64,000 nt of DNA from Alcanivoracaceae bacterium (GCA_029213045.1 JARGPN010000015.1:1-64000); one strand, 5' to 3'. Counted from the first letter of the stretch, positions 7,782 to 16,848 are shown. A program made the numbers and translations. The notes: generated by a model from the letters alone, not told the origin.

Positions 7782-9845
7782 TTGACAAACCTGATACGAC
7801 GTTGGCGGCTACTCGTCGCTCTAGTGTTACTCGGTAGCAGCGCAGGCTTACTCGTTTATGGATGGCCTTTTCTTACCTATCCAACCACCAAACTCGAGAT
7901 AACCCTGCCAAGCCCTATGGCGGCGTCAGAGATCACGCATGCCGAAGCCGGTATTGCAGTCCGAGACATCACCGCACCAATAGGCATTCCGAAATTCGGT
8001 TATTCCGCCTTTGCTAAAGACGCTGATGGCTTTCGCACCCGCTTGAAAGCCCGCGCATTTTACCTGCACGCACCGGGCAGTACACCGATGGCCATTGTCC
8101 AGCTCGACTTAGGTACCGGTTCCTTGCCGCTGCATCATCGAGTCGCCGAATTGATTGCGACTCACACTGACGTTCCTGCTCACGCATTGAGTTTATTGGT
8201 CACCCATACACACTCTGGCCCCGGCAATTATTTAGGCAGCGATTTTTATAACGTCTTTGGTTCAAATCGCGCCGGCTTCGACCCAGCACTGTTTGAATTT
8301 CTCAGTCAGCAAATTGCGGATGCAGTGATCGCCGCATACCAACAACGAAGACCAGCAAAATTTGCCACCGGCCAACGGGAAATATGGGGTTACACTCGCA
8401 ATCGTTCGCTCGCCGCTTGGGCGGAAAACTTTTCTATTCCTGAAAGCGCACAAACCGATGCGCTCGCGCTACGCGCTGTGAATCCGCGCTTATCCATGCT
8501 GCGCATTGATTTACAAAGCCACGATAAAAATCTTAACGAATGCTTCTACCCTGCCGCCGCACTCAGTTTATTTTCCATTCACGGCACCGCTATACCCGCA
8601 TTTACCTCACCGCAGCACGGTGACGTTTGGAGCTGGCTAAGTCGCGAAATGGAAAACAGCATCAACGCAGAGGTGAGTAACTCCGCTGATTGTCAGCGCG
8701 CTCAACCGTTTATTCATGGTGCCGCCCAAGCCACCCATGCAGACAACTCGCCTAACATCATCAACAGCGAAAGGGGAAACCGAGAAGCTGCCCGTGTGGG
8801 TACGGCGCTCGCCGGCAACGCGAAAAAGTTATTCGATCAATTAGCCCCGTCACTCAACGACACGCTCTCTACGGCAGTTGCGAGCAAACAAATTGACCTG
8901 CTCGACACGGTGAACACGAACGCATTTAGTTTGTGCGAACGCGCAGTGGTGGGCGCGTCGCTCATTGGCGCGGCAAACGGCGATGAAGTATTTCCGCTCT
9001 CTTATTTACCCTACTTCTCGGAAAACTGGCCACGCAGCGTCTTCACAGATAGTTGCCAAGGCGTAAAGCAATGGATGATTTCAAAACTCCAATTGCTGTT
9101 ACCTGCAGAGCGATTTCCGCATCAAGCGCTCATTCAAGTTGTGCGCATTAATGAGTTGGTCATCGTGCCACTGCCGTGGGAAGTCACCCTTGAATCCGGC
9201 AATCGAATTCGCGATGCGGTGATACAAACGCTGCCCACCGATAAAAAATGGACTGTTGAAATTTCCAGCCTAGCCAACGGTTACTTTGGTTATGCCGTTA
9301 CACCAGAAGAGTATCAACGACAATATTACGAAGGCGGGCACACGCTTTACGGACCGCACACGGTAGAGTTCTTAGCCGGTGTATCGGCGAGCCTATCAGA
9401 GCGCCTCGTCGAACAATCGTCATTCCTAGGGGACATCAACGAGATCCCGCCCAAGTCGGACTTTAAACTCGTCACCCACAGCTATTGGCCGGCCGATGTC
9501 ACCGAGGCGCAGGCCCAACGAAAGCAAATTCTGGCACCTGAGTTTTTTCCCGCACATAGCACTGAAGCTGCGTTTTGGCGGATGCGCTATACCGATGTGT
9601 TACCCAGTGCGTTAGCGCTGCATCAGCCGCTAATATCGATACAGGATTTACGCGGCGCCACGCCCACGACGTTGCTGGACGATGAGCAAACGGACTTGCA
9701 GATTTTACTCGTAGAACAAGGCAACACTTCGGCCACATACGAAGTGCGCTGGTACAACCCAATCATCACCGACACAGCCGGCAGTTTCAGCTTTCGCATC
9801 GCCGCACGAGGAGAAGAACAGGCGTTACACTCAAGCGCGTTTTAA
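7782..9845 (+). CDS. Neutral/alkaline ceramidase-type amidase
   Basis: This 687-residue protein belongs to the neutral ceramidase family, zinc amidases that split ceramide into sphingosine and fatty acid. The N-terminus has a basic cluster and a hydrophobic segment, a signal peptide or anchor, so the enzyme works outside the cytoplasm. Family blocks are all present: AGIAVRDITAPIG, THTHSGP with His142 and His144, HGTAIP, the ADNSPN segment that matches the family's serine-bearing GDxSPN, LPWEVTLESG, and the GYAVTPEEY/YEGGHTLYGPHT block near the C-terminus. Start choice: TTG at 7782, preceded by CGGGAG; an earlier TTG at 7731 lacks a site. Substrate identity is inferred from family only. Confidence 0.85.
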   Translation: MTNLIRRWRLLVALVLLGSSAGLLVYGWPFLTYPTTKLEITLPSPMAASEITHAEAGIAVRDITAPIGIPKFGYSAFAKDADGFRTRLKARAFYLHAPGSTPMAIVQLDLGTGSLPLHHRVAELIATHTDVPAHALSLLVTHTHSGPGNYLGSDFYNVFGSNRAGFDPALFEFLSQQIADAVIAAYQQRRPAKFATGQREIWGYTRNRSLAAWAENFSIPESAQTDALALRAVNPRLSMLRIDLQSHDKNLNECFYPAAALSLFSIHGTAIPAFTSPQHGDVWSWLSREMENSINAEVSNSADCQRAQPFIHGAAQATHADNSPNIINSERGNREAARVGTALAGNAKKLFDQLAPSLNDTLSTAVASKQIDLLDTVNTNAFSLCERAVVGASLIGAANGDEVFPLSYLPYFSENWPRSVFTDSCQGVKQWMISKLQLLLPAERFPHQALIQVVRINELVIVPLPWEVTLESGNRIRDAVIQTLPTDKKWTVEISSLANGYFGYAVTPEEYQRQYYEGGHTLYGPHTVEFLAGVSASLSERLVEQSSFLGDINEIPPKSDFKLVTHSYWPADVTEAQAQRKQILAPEFFPAHSTEAAFWRMRYTDVLPSALALHQPLISIQDLRGATPTTLLDDEQTDLQILLVEQGNTSATYEVRWYNPIITDTAGSFSFRIAARGEEQALHSSAF

Positions 9846-9961
9846 GTCCTCACCAAAGAGCTGCGCACATTGCCGCTATACGCAAAAAGCCAATGAGTGT
9901 TGCCATACAACGTCATCACTTTCAGGCTAGAATGGTGATTAGCTAGGGACGGAGAGATTCT

Positions 9962-10582
9962 ATGCGTAATGGTTACAAAGGCTTGCTCATCAGCTTGCTA
10001 CCGGCTGCACTACTCGGCTGCGCTTCAACGACGGAGCTGACTACGCGATATCTGATCGACACCCCCGTGGAGCCAGCGAAACGAGTGCTGTTAGTGGCCC
10101 GTACACCTGAGACAGAAGTGCGCGAACGCTGGGAACAAACCTGCAGCCCGATTATTGATAGCAGCAAGCTCGAATTAATACCGAGCCATACTGCCCTGCC
10201 CCTTTGGTATGAAGCCGGCAACGAACACATTTTGGCATGGGCAAAAGCCCATGACGTCGATGCAATTTTAATCGCAGAACTCACCGGATTACTTTTAGCG
10301 CCGCCACAAATTCCGCCGCAGAATTTCATGCAAAGCGAACGCGGCATGGGAGAAGATACTATCGGTGACGCAACTTGGAGCTTTTTTATCGGCCGCAAAG
10401 AGAAAGACGCGGCGATCCCCTCAGAAATTCACGAAGTCGAATTTCAATTGATCACCTCTGAAGAAGTTACGTTATGGAATGGCGTCGCCTCCACCCACGA
10501 AGCAAATGAACTTGAGGCCATTACCACAAGCCAGTGCAAAGCATTAAAAAGAAATTTGGATGGGCTAAGGCTACTACCTTGA
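9962..10582 (+). CDS. Predicted lipoprotein of unknown function
   Basis: I do not recognise a family. The 206-residue product starts with a lipoprotein signal (LLPAALLGC, acylated Cys at about residue 20), so it is probably anchored in the outer or inner membrane. The mature part is mixed alpha/beta-like, with a stretch AHDVDAILIAELTGLLLAPP that resembles the core of small lipoproteins of the DUF4136/CsgG-like kind. This is only a resemblance. The ribosome site GGAGAG precedes the ATG. It is followed after 66 bp by msrA. The product of 16150-16827 is a second lipoprotein with a similar opening (GCA-T-TEL), but no convincing paralogy was established. Confidence 0.75.
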   Translation: MRNGYKGLLISLLPAALLGCASTTELTTRYLIDTPVEPAKRVLLVARTPETEVRERWEQTCSPIIDSSKLELIPSHTALPLWYEAGNEHILAWAKAHDVDAILIAELTGLLLAPPQIPPQNFMQSERGMGEDTIGDATWSFFIGRKEKDAAIPSEIHEVEFQLITSEEVTLWNGVASTHEANELEAITTSQCKALKRNLDGLRLLP

Positions 10583-10648
10583 TGTGAAAGGTGTAACAAA
10601 CCAGGCGTCAATGCATCGAACTGCTAGACTCGTACACTTGGAGACACC

Positions 10649-11266
10649 ATGACCAGCTGCACAATTCCGTCGCATTCTCTTGCCACGTTCCCCGTGGCCG
10701 AGCAGCCCTTGTCCGCGCAAAACGACACAGGGCGATTGATCCTTGGCGGCGGATGTTTCTGGTGTACCGAAGCAGTTTTTTTGCAACTCGAAGGCGTCGA
10801 CAGCGTCATATCCGGCTACGCCGGCGGACATCCATCGCAAGCCAATTACGATAGCGTCTGTACCGGCGTGAGTGGTCACGCAGAAGTTATCGAAATTCGC
10901 TACCAACCGAACGTCATTCGCTATTCTGATTTATTGCGCCTGTTCTTTGCTGTAGCACATGACCCAACGCAACTTAATCGTCAAGGCAACGATCGAGGCA
11001 CTCAGTATCGATCTGCCATTTTCTATGAAACAAGTGCACAAAAAGATGCTGCCGAACGTTATATCTCACAACTCGATCAGGCCAGCGTTTTCACGGCACC
11101 AATCGTCACAACGCTAGAACCGTTAACAGAGTTTTTCACCGCAGAGCAATACCATCAAAACTACGCACAGCGAAACCCAGGGCAGCCATATATTCAGTTC
11201 GCGGCCATGCCGAAAGTTGAAAAACTGAAGTCTAATTTCGCGGCACTATTGAAAGACCCCAAATAG
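10649..11266 (+). CDS. msrA: Peptide methionine-S-sulfoxide reductase MsrA
   Basis: This enzyme reduces the S epimer of methionine sulfoxide. The 205-residue protein has the catalytic block [12 protein letters not shown], with the reactive Cys followed by FWC, then [18 protein letters not shown] and HAEVIEIRY, and [17 protein letters not shown]. The N-terminal 30 residues before the core are short and without a clear signal peptide. The gene is followed by msrB 56 bp later, so both epimers are repaired from one transcript. Confidence 0.96.
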   Translation: MTSCTIPSHSLATFPVAEQPLSAQNDTGRLILGGGCFWCTEAVFLQLEGVDSVISGYAGGHPSQANYDSVCTGVSGHAEVIEIRYQPNVIRYSDLLRLFFAVAHDPTQLNRQGNDRGTQYRSAIFYETSAQKDAAERYISQLDQASVFTAPIVTTLEPLTEFFTAEQYHQNYAQRNPGQPYIQFAAMPKVEKLKSNFAALLKDPK

Positions 11267-11322
11267 AAATACGTACGCCAATGCATCGCGCAACGCCAGC
11301 GCGCCATGGAAAAGAGGACACT

Positions 11323-11760
<438 letters not shown>

Positions 11761-11782
11761 CCGTGAAAGGTTCACAAAATAC

Positions 11783-11810
11783 TTGCTCGGCAGTAGCGCA
11801 TTGCTAAACT
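11783..11810 (+). promoter_or_regulatory. Sigma-70 promoter of tRNA-Thr
   Basis: TTGCTC at 11783-11788 and TAAACT at 11805-11810 are separated by 16 bp. A GC-rich discriminator (GCTCCCGC) follows before the tRNA, as expected for stringently controlled stable RNA genes. The tRNA 5' end is about 18 bp downstream. Confidence 0.6.
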
Positions 11811-11827
11811 AGCTCCCGCAAGCCCGT

Positions 11828-11903
11828 GCCGTTGTAGCTCAGTTGGTAGAGCAGCTGATTCGTAATCAGCAGGTCGGAGGTTCGACTCCTCTTAACGGCA
11901 CCA
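11828..11903 (+). tRNA. tRNA-Thr (anticodon CGT)
   Basis: The 76-nt cloverleaf is complete. The acceptor stem is GCCGTTG/TAACGGC, the D arm GCTC/GAGC, the anticodon stem GCTGA/TCAGC with loop TTCGTAA, and the T arm GGAGG/CCTCT around TTCGACT. The discriminator A at 11900 is followed by an encoded CCA. The anticodon CGT reads the threonine codon ACG. The gene stands alone between msrB and a degenerate tandem repeat, followed by the convergent MocR gene. Confidence 0.95.
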
Positions 11904-11982
11904 TTTTTCTCTTCCTTGGTTATTTTTCTCGACCTTTATTTCTTGCACCGTTATTTTCTTACACCATTATTTTCTTACACAA
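11903..11982 (+). repeat. Decaying 16-bp tandem repeat after tRNA-Thr
   Basis: Five consecutive 16-nt segments begin at the CCA end of the tRNA. The last two (11951-11966 and 11967-11982) agree at 15 of 16 positions as TTATTTTCTTACACCA-like units. The preceding three (from 11903, 11919 and 11935) are progressively less similar but keep the TTATTT(T)CTTnCACC pattern. The first carries a T-run that could serve as the tRNA terminator. No gene is seen between here and 12030. Confidence 0.6.
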
Positions 11983-12030
11983 GGAATCCGCACTATCACT
12001 TCTCTGCATTGATAACTCATACGCACCGAG

Positions 12031-13437
12031 CTAACCGCTCATTAACCGACCTAATGTTGCCACCGCTCCCTCAAGCGGAAAGTTTTCTCGCAAGGCACAT
12101 GAAAGCCGCATAAAGTTTTGATACTTACCGCGTGCGGAAAACAATGCGCCGGGCGCAATGCTGATTTTTTCTTTTAACGCCTTCTGCGCAAGCGCAAAGG
12201 TATCGATATCTTCTGGCAATTCCGCCCAGAGTAAAAAGCCTCCCGATGGCCGCGTGATTCTCGTTCCTTCGGGGAAGTGACGCACACAGGCGTCCAACAT
12301 TCTCTCAACCGACAGCGCAAGGCGCGGACGCACGTCGCGCAGGTGCCGCTCGTACTGACCGCCTTCCATCAAGCGTGTCACCGCGAGTTGCGGCAAGGCA
12401 GATGTCGAAACGTTATTCACGTACTTCGCATACTCAACCTGAGCCTGATACTTCCCCGGTACAATCCAGCCTAAACGCAAACCCGGCGATAAACTTTTCG
12501 AAAACGAGGAGCAGTAAATAACCTCGCCGCGTTTATCGAAGTTTTTTAACGCGCCCGGACGATCTTGGCTATGACTTAAGTCCCCATAAATGTCGTCTTC
12601 GACCAGTGGAATATTTCGCTTATGCAGCAAGTTAAGTAATTCAAGACGCCGCGACTGCGGCATACAAAACCCTAACGGGTTGTTGTAGTTCGGAATCACG
12701 ACGCACGCTTTCACATCCCAGTTTTCAAGCGCTAGCTGCAACGCCTGCACTGACATGCCTTGTTCTGGGTCTGTCGGAATTTCTAATGCCTTTAAGCCAA
12801 GCAAGTCGATAATTCTTAGTAATCCGTAGTAAGCGGGCGACTCCACCGCAACCGTATCACCGGGTTTAGTCAGTACGCGCAACGCCAACGTCAGGGCTTC
12901 TTGGCAGCCGTTAGTAATGACAATTTCTTCGGGAGCCACTGAGCATCCGAAGCTCGCCATATGCCGCGCAATTTGACGGCGCAACGGTGCGTACCCCGGC
13001 GGCGCCACATAGGAATTACTTAACGCGCGCTCTTGTCGCGCTGACGCAGTAATCGCCTTTTCAATCGCCGCGCTCGGCATATAACTGATGTCCGGAACGG
13101 CCGCGCCCAACTGCGCAACATGCGGATCGGCAGAAGTTCTTACCATTTCCAACATCATGTCGTGCCCTGTCACTGGCGTAGGCCGAGCACTGGGCGACGA
13201 AATATGGGGAGCCGACACCGACGCCGGCTTACGGCGCATATAAAACCCCGATCGATCCCGCGCTTCGATATGCCCGAGGGATTCAAGTTGGCGGTAAGCA
13301 CTGAGCACTGTCGCCACGCTGACCTTACGCTGCTGACTGAGTGCGCGGACTCCCGGCAAGCGCTCGCCTGGGTGCCATATGCCTTGCTCCATATTGAGCA
13401 AAAGTTGCTGAGCGAGTTCGTTGTAAAGCAGCCCCAT
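12031..13437 (-). CDS. MocR/PdxR-type GntR regulator with aminotransferase domain
   Basis: This is a PLP-dependent transcription factor of 468 residues. A GntR winged helix occupies about residues 1-70, with GERLPGVRALSQQRKVSVATV as the recognition part. A linker leads to a fold-type I aminotransferase-like domain carrying the PLP lysine in SSFSKSLSPGLRLGW and the substrate-side NYNNPLG. MocR regulators typically act on a divergent gene and bind direct repeats in the gap between them. Here the divergent genes encode a 57-residue exported peptide and a branched-chain aminotransferase-like enzyme. Two direct repeats lie in the 180-bp gap. Which effector it senses is unknown. Confidence 0.92.
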   Translation of the reverse strand: MGLLYNELAQQLLLNMEQGIWHPGERLPGVRALSQQRKVSVATVLSAYRQLESLGHIEARDRSGFYMRRKPASVSAPHISSPSARPTPVTGHDMMLEMVRTSADPHVAQLGAAVPDISYMPSAAIEKAITASARQERALSNSYVAPPGYAPLRRQIARHMASFGCSVAPEEIVITNGCQEALTLALRVLTKPGDTVAVESPAYYGLLRIIDLLGLKALEIPTDPEQGMSVQALQLALENWDVKACVVIPNYNNPLGFCMPQSRRLELLNLLHKRNIPLVEDDIYGDLSHSQDRPGALKNFDKRGEVIYCSSFSKSLSPGLRLGWIVPGKYQAQVEYAKYVNNVSTSALPQLAVTRLMEGGQYERHLRDVRPRLALSVERMLDACVRHFPEGTRITRPSGGFLLWAELPEDIDTFALAQKALKEKISIAPGALFSARGKYQNFMRLSCALRENFPLEGAVATLGRLMSG

Positions 13438-13492
13438 TTAGGTCACCAGTACAGTTGCAGCGATAGAAACCAGCACAGATACAACATGAAGC

Positions 13493-13536
13493 AATCTGTA
13501 TCGGTTTAAAATTAGTATTGTGAATCTGTACAGGTT
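13493..13536. promoter_or_regulatory. Candidate MocR operator: direct repeats 30 bp apart
   Basis: AATCTGTATCGGTT at 13493-13506 and AATCTGTACAGGTT at 13523-13536 agree at 12 of 14 positions and are exactly 30 bp apart, about three helical turns. GabR, TauR and PdxR, the characterised MocR proteins, bind such direct repeats upstream of the divergent gene. The second repeat's ACAGGTT is also mirrored by AACCTGT at 13551-13557. Binding here is inference. Confidence 0.5.
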
Positions 13537-13617
13537 GGCTCTCTTCATCGAACCTGTCAATGCACAAGGCGGATCTCGAAAGAGCCACCCACCGAAAACT
13601 GGAAATGGAATCAAACT

Positions 13618-13791
13618 GTGAAAATAGGAACACGTATCGGCGCACTCCTGCTGGCACTGGCGACCGTTAGTTGCGCCCAACCGGACACCTTAAAAGGTGA
13701 CGCCGCGACATCGATCGATACGGCCTGTACCAGCGCCATGGCGAATAAGCCGCACTGCGGCCAACAAAGCTGGTGGTGGAATTTACCCTAG
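13618..13791 (+). CDS. Small exported or lipoprotein-like peptide, 57 residues
   Basis: I do not recognise a family. The GTG-initiated frame encodes a basic start (MKIGTR), a hydrophobic stretch (IGALLLALATVSCA) and a mature part of about 39 residues ending in SWWWNLP. The Cys after ATVS could be a lipobox (less typical, with Thr at -3), or a signal peptidase I site may follow it. The mature part holds Cys37 and Cys47 and three consecutive Trp near the end. The ribosome site (TGGAA region) is modest. The gene faces the MocR regulator and is followed after 69 bp by the aminotransferase, so regulation by MocR is plausible. Confidence 0.55.
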   Translation: MKIGTRIGALLLALATVSCAQPDTLKGDAATSIDTACTSAMANKPHCGQQSWWWNLP

Positions 13792-13860
13792 CCCTTTCGG
13801 CGCTAAAAAAACTTCGTCGAATACTTAAACGCATACAACACTAAACCCCGCGAGAACGAT

Positions 13861-14727
13861 ATGTACTCAACCGACGCCAGAGTTTGGAAAGACAACGCCA
13901 TATTGTTACCCGAGCAAGCCACCATTTCAGTGTTCGATCACGGATTGCTCTATGGCGACGGCTGCTTTGAAGGCATGCGCTTTTTTAACAAAAAAATCTT
14001 TCGGCTCGATGATCATTTACAGCGACTACAACGTAGTGCCGCAGCATTGACGCTCGACTTACCGATGCCAATCTCAGATATTTACAACGCATTGGCCGCA
14101 CTGTTGGCCTCAACACCGCTCAACGATGGCTATTTAAGACTCGTTATTACCCGTGGCGTTGGATCGCTGGGACTAGACCCATCGCGATGCAAAACACCGG
14201 ACATGTTTATCATCGCCGATGCCCTACAACTGATGCCCATTGAACGAATTGAAGCAGGACTGTCCGTGATCACGGCCTCCGTGCGCCGAGGCAACGGCGA
14301 CGGCTTAGACCCACGTATCAAGAGTCTAAATTACCTTAACTCGATCCTCGCCCGACTTCAGGCTAACGTTGCCGGCGCAGACGAAGCGCTGATGTTGAAT
14401 CAACAAGGCTTTATCGCGGAAGGCTCTGCCGAGAATATTTTTCTAGTTCGCGACGGCATGCTATTAACGCCGTGCGATACCGATGGTGCACTCGCGGGCA
14501 TCACTCGTGACACCGTATTGCAGTGCGCTGCGGAGCTGAATATCCCAATACGTGAACAACACCTGACACCCTATGATGCGTACACCGCCGACGAATGTTT
14601 TTTAACCGGCACAGGTGCAGGCCTACTACCCGTTCGCTGCATTGACGGACGCCCGCTAAAGCATTGCCCTGGCGATTTATACCAACGCCTGCACGACGCA
14701 TTCCACAAGCGCCAGCGACAGCTATAA
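13861..14727 (+). CDS. Class IV aminotransferase, branched-chain/IlvE-like
   Basis: This is a PLP enzyme of fold type IV, 288 residues, closest in pattern to branched-chain amino acid aminotransferases. It has [18 protein letters not shown] near the N-terminus, the PLP lysine in [30 protein letters not shown], and the C-terminal [13 protein letters not shown]-amino acid aminotransferase and 4-amino-4-deoxychorismate lyase share the fold; the [11 protein letters not shown] and GTGAG blocks favour a branched-chain type. The neighbour isovaleryl-CoA dehydrogenase acts downstream of leucine transamination, which supports leucine catabolism. The MocR gene upstream is the probable regulator. Confidence 0.85.
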   Translation: MYSTDARVWKDNAILLPEQATISVFDHGLLYGDGCFEGMRFFNKKIFRLDDHLQRLQRSAAALTLDLPMPISDIYNALAALLASTPLNDGYLRLVITRGVGSLGLDPSRCKTPDMFIIADALQLMPIERIEAGLSVITASVRRGNGDGLDPRIKSLNYLNSILARLQANVAGADEALMLNQQGFIAEGSAENIFLVRDGMLLTPCDTDGALAGITRDTVLQCAAELNIPIREQHLTPYDAYTADECFLTGTGAGLLPVRCIDGRPLKHCPGDLYQRLHDAFHKRQRQL

Positions 14728-14761
14728 TATTCCTCGCCAGAAGGCCCGTCGTTCCTCAACC

Positions 14762-14803
14762 GCATGACCAAACCCGCTTTTTAAGAAGCGTATTCGGTCA
14801 TGC
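14762..14803. terminator. Compound inverted repeat after the aminotransferase gene
   Basis: Outer arms GCATGACC (14762-14769) and GGTCATGC (14796-14803) pair perfectly. Inside them CGCTT (14775-14779) and AAGCG (14786-14790) form a second stem around TTTAAG. The structure lies 34 bp after the aminotransferase stop. No T-run follows, so it may be a weak terminator or a processing structure. Confidence 0.45.
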
Positions 14804-14831
14804 AGCTCGCCTTATGCTCTGCTACATTAGT

Positions 14832-14864
14832 GGCCCTAACGCTTACACGTATTCGGCTAGGGCC
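14832..14864. promoter_or_regulatory. Inverted repeat before isovaleryl-CoA dehydrogenase
   Basis: GGCCCTA (14832-14838) and TAGGGCC (14858-14864) are perfect 7-bp inverse arms 27 bp before the ATG at 14892. They could be a leader hairpin or an operator. The function is not known. Confidence 0.35.
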
Positions 14865-14891
14865 GTCTCTCCAATAGAGGATTCCAACGCA

Positions 14892-16055
14892 ATGAATTTT
14901 CCATCACTCAATTTCGACCTAGGTGAAAGCATAGACATGCTGCGTGACGCCGTAGCGCAATTTGCACGCGCAGAAATTGCGCCACGTGCCGCCGAGATCG
15001 ATAGCAGCAATGAATTCCCGATGGATTTGTGGCGTAAGTTAGGCGACATGGGATTGCTCGGCATTACCGTCGAAGAAGAGTATGGCGGCGCAGGAATGAG
15101 TTATTTGGCACACACTGTTGCCATTGAAGAAATATCGCGGGCATCCGCGTCGGTGGGGTTGTCCTACGGCGCGCATTCGAATTTATGCGTAAACCAAATC
15201 CGCAAAAATGGTAACGACGAGCAGAAGCGGAAATATTTACCGAAATTGATCAGTGGCGAGCACGTTGGGGCATTAGCGATGTCTGAACCGAATGCGGGTT
15301 CAGACGTTGTCTCCATGAAATTGCGCGCGGACAAAAAAGGCGATCACTATATTCTGAACGGCAACAAAATGTGGATCACCAACGGACCTGATGCCGACAC
15401 GTTAGTGGTTTACGCGAAAACGGATATCAACGCGGGGCCACGAGGCATCACGGCGTTTATTATCGAAAAAGGCATGAAGGGCTTTAGCACCGCACAAAAG
15501 CTAGACAAACTCGGCATGCGCGGCTCAAACACCGGCGAGTTAGTGTTTGTTGATTGTGAAGTCCCAGAAGCGAATATCCTCGGCGGCGAAGGTCAAGGCG
15601 TGCGTGTCCTTATGTCTGGCTTGGACTTTGAGCGCACAGTGTTGTGCGGCGGTCCTATCGGTGTGATGGCGGCCTGCTTAGACATCGTGTTGCCGTATGT
15701 ACACGAGCGCAAACAGTTCGAGCAAAGTATTGGCGAGTTCCAATTTATCCAAGGCAAACTCGCCGATATGTATGCGGGGATTAATGCGAGCCGCGCCTAT
15801 GTCTACACCGTGGCACGCGCCCTTGATCGTGGCGAGGCCGCACGCAAAGACGCTGCAGGCGCACTGATGTTCTGCTCTGAACGTGCCACCTGGGCGGCCA
15901 GCGAAGCCATTCAAATTCTTGGCGGCAATGGCTACATCAACGAAAACGCCACAGGTCGCCTATGGCGCGACGCTAAACTCTATGAAATCGGCGCGGGCAC
16001 CAGCGAAATTCGCCGCATGTTAATTGGCCGTGAACTGTTTCGTGAAACCAGCTAA
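14892..16055 (+). CDS. ivd: Isovaleryl-CoA dehydrogenase
   Basis: This FAD enzyme oxidises isovaleryl-CoA to 3-methylcrotonyl-CoA in leucine breakdown. The protein is 387 residues from the ATG at 14892, with AGAGGA in front. It shows ACAD blocks: [40 protein letters not shown] and [11 protein letters not shown]. The assignment to isovaleryl-CoA dehydrogenase rests on two points. [13 protein letters not shown] carries the Glu used as base in this subfamily, and the C-terminal [12 protein letters not shown] has Gly where medium-chain enzymes keep their catalytic Glu. The rest of the leucine pathway is not in the window. A longer reading from 14664 overlaps the aminotransferase and is rejected. 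Confidence 0.9.
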   Translation: MNFPSLNFDLGESIDMLRDAVAQFARAEIAPRAAEIDSSNEFPMDLWRKLGDMGLLGITVEEEYGGAGMSYLAHTVAIEEISRASASVGLSYGAHSNLCVNQIRKNGNDEQKRKYLPKLISGEHVGALAMSEPNAGSDVVSMKLRADKKGDHYILNGNKMWITNGPDADTLVVYAKTDINAGPRGITAFIIEKGMKGFSTAQKLDKLGMRGSNTGELVFVDCEVPEANILGGEGQGVRVLMSGLDFERTVLCGGPIGVMAACLDIVLPYVHERKQFEQSIGEFQFIQGKLADMYAGINASRAYVYTVARALDRGEAARKDAAGALMFCSERATWAASEAIQILGGNGYINENATGRLWRDAKLYEIGAGTSEIRRMLIGRELFRETS

Positions 16056-16149
16056 ACCTTTACTTTGCCTCGCACGCCCTGGACGCCATACTGGAATTGG
16101 ACAACACTTTTGACGCGGCAAATAATCGTATTCATGCAAGGAGAATAAG

Positions 16150-16827
16150 ATGAAGCGCAAGCAAATCCTGTTCGCACTGATGGTGCTCTTACTGGCAGGC
16201 TGTGCCACCAATACGGAGCTTATGTCCGTTTCAATGGATAAAGCATCGAAAGGCAGCTTTAAGAAAGTGTTTGTTATTGCAATAAGCGACGACGACGCCG
16301 TGCGGACAATGGTAGAGCAAAGCATCGCAACAGAAATCACCAGCGGCGGCGCACAAGCCATCGTGTCATCCACTGTCATGCCTGGCGCTCTCGCCTCCAT
16401 GAAAAAGGAAGACCTACGAGCGAAGGCCGAAGCCGCAGTCAAAAAAGCAGGCGCCGACTCCGCATTCGTTGCCGTGCTGTTGAAAGACGAAGTACGTGAA
16501 CAGTACGTCTCTCCACGCATACAGGAAATGCCCGTCCCTACCACTCCCGTATACATGGGGTTTGGTTCTTACGTGGGCTATCAGCATGAGACGGTTGTGA
16601 CGCCCGGCTACTTCGACAAACAGCGACAAGTGTTCGTCCAAGCGTCGTTATTCGACGCGAGCACAGGCACTCCAGTATGGCGAGCGCAATCCAAAACCAT
16701 TGATCCAACAGACCTCAATACCAGTGTTAAGGGTTTCAGCAGTATCGTGGTAGAACGCCTGCAAAGGGACGGCATGCTGGCCGCGCCGAAAGACAATAAT
16801 GCCCCGCGTAGCTCTTCACGTTACTAA
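16150..16827 (+). CDS. Predicted lipoprotein of unknown function
   Basis: I do not recognise a characterised family. The 225-residue product opens with MKRKQILFALMVLLLAGC, a clear lipoprotein signal with acylated Cys18. The mature part has KKVFVIAISDDDAVRTMVEQSIATEI early, followed by a Lys/Ala-rich amphipathic stretch and a Tyr/Gly/Val-rich middle. Then comes TGTPVWRAQSKTIDPTDLNT, a pattern common in DUF4136-like envelope lipoproteins. The ribosome site AAGGAGAA is strong. A good hairpin at 16849-16881 ends the unit, separating it from the ATPase gene. Confidence 0.8.
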   Translation: MKRKQILFALMVLLLAGCATNTELMSVSMDKASKGSFKKVFVIAISDDDAVRTMVEQSIATEITSGGAQAIVSSTVMPGALASMKKEDLRAKAEAAVKKAGADSAFVAVLLKDEVREQYVSPRIQEMPVPTTPVYMGFGSYVGYQHETVVTPGYFDKQRQVFVQASLFDASTGTPVWRAQSKTIDPTDLNTSVKGFSSIVVERLQRDGMLAAPKDNNAPRSSSRY

Positions 16828-16848
16828 CACCTCTCACCTGCAGGTATC

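Noticed and set aside
14664-14891. N-terminal extension of isovaleryl-CoA dehydrogenase
   Set aside because: It overlaps the aminotransferase end and runs through two inverted repeats; the ATG at 14892 has AGAGGA and gives the family length.
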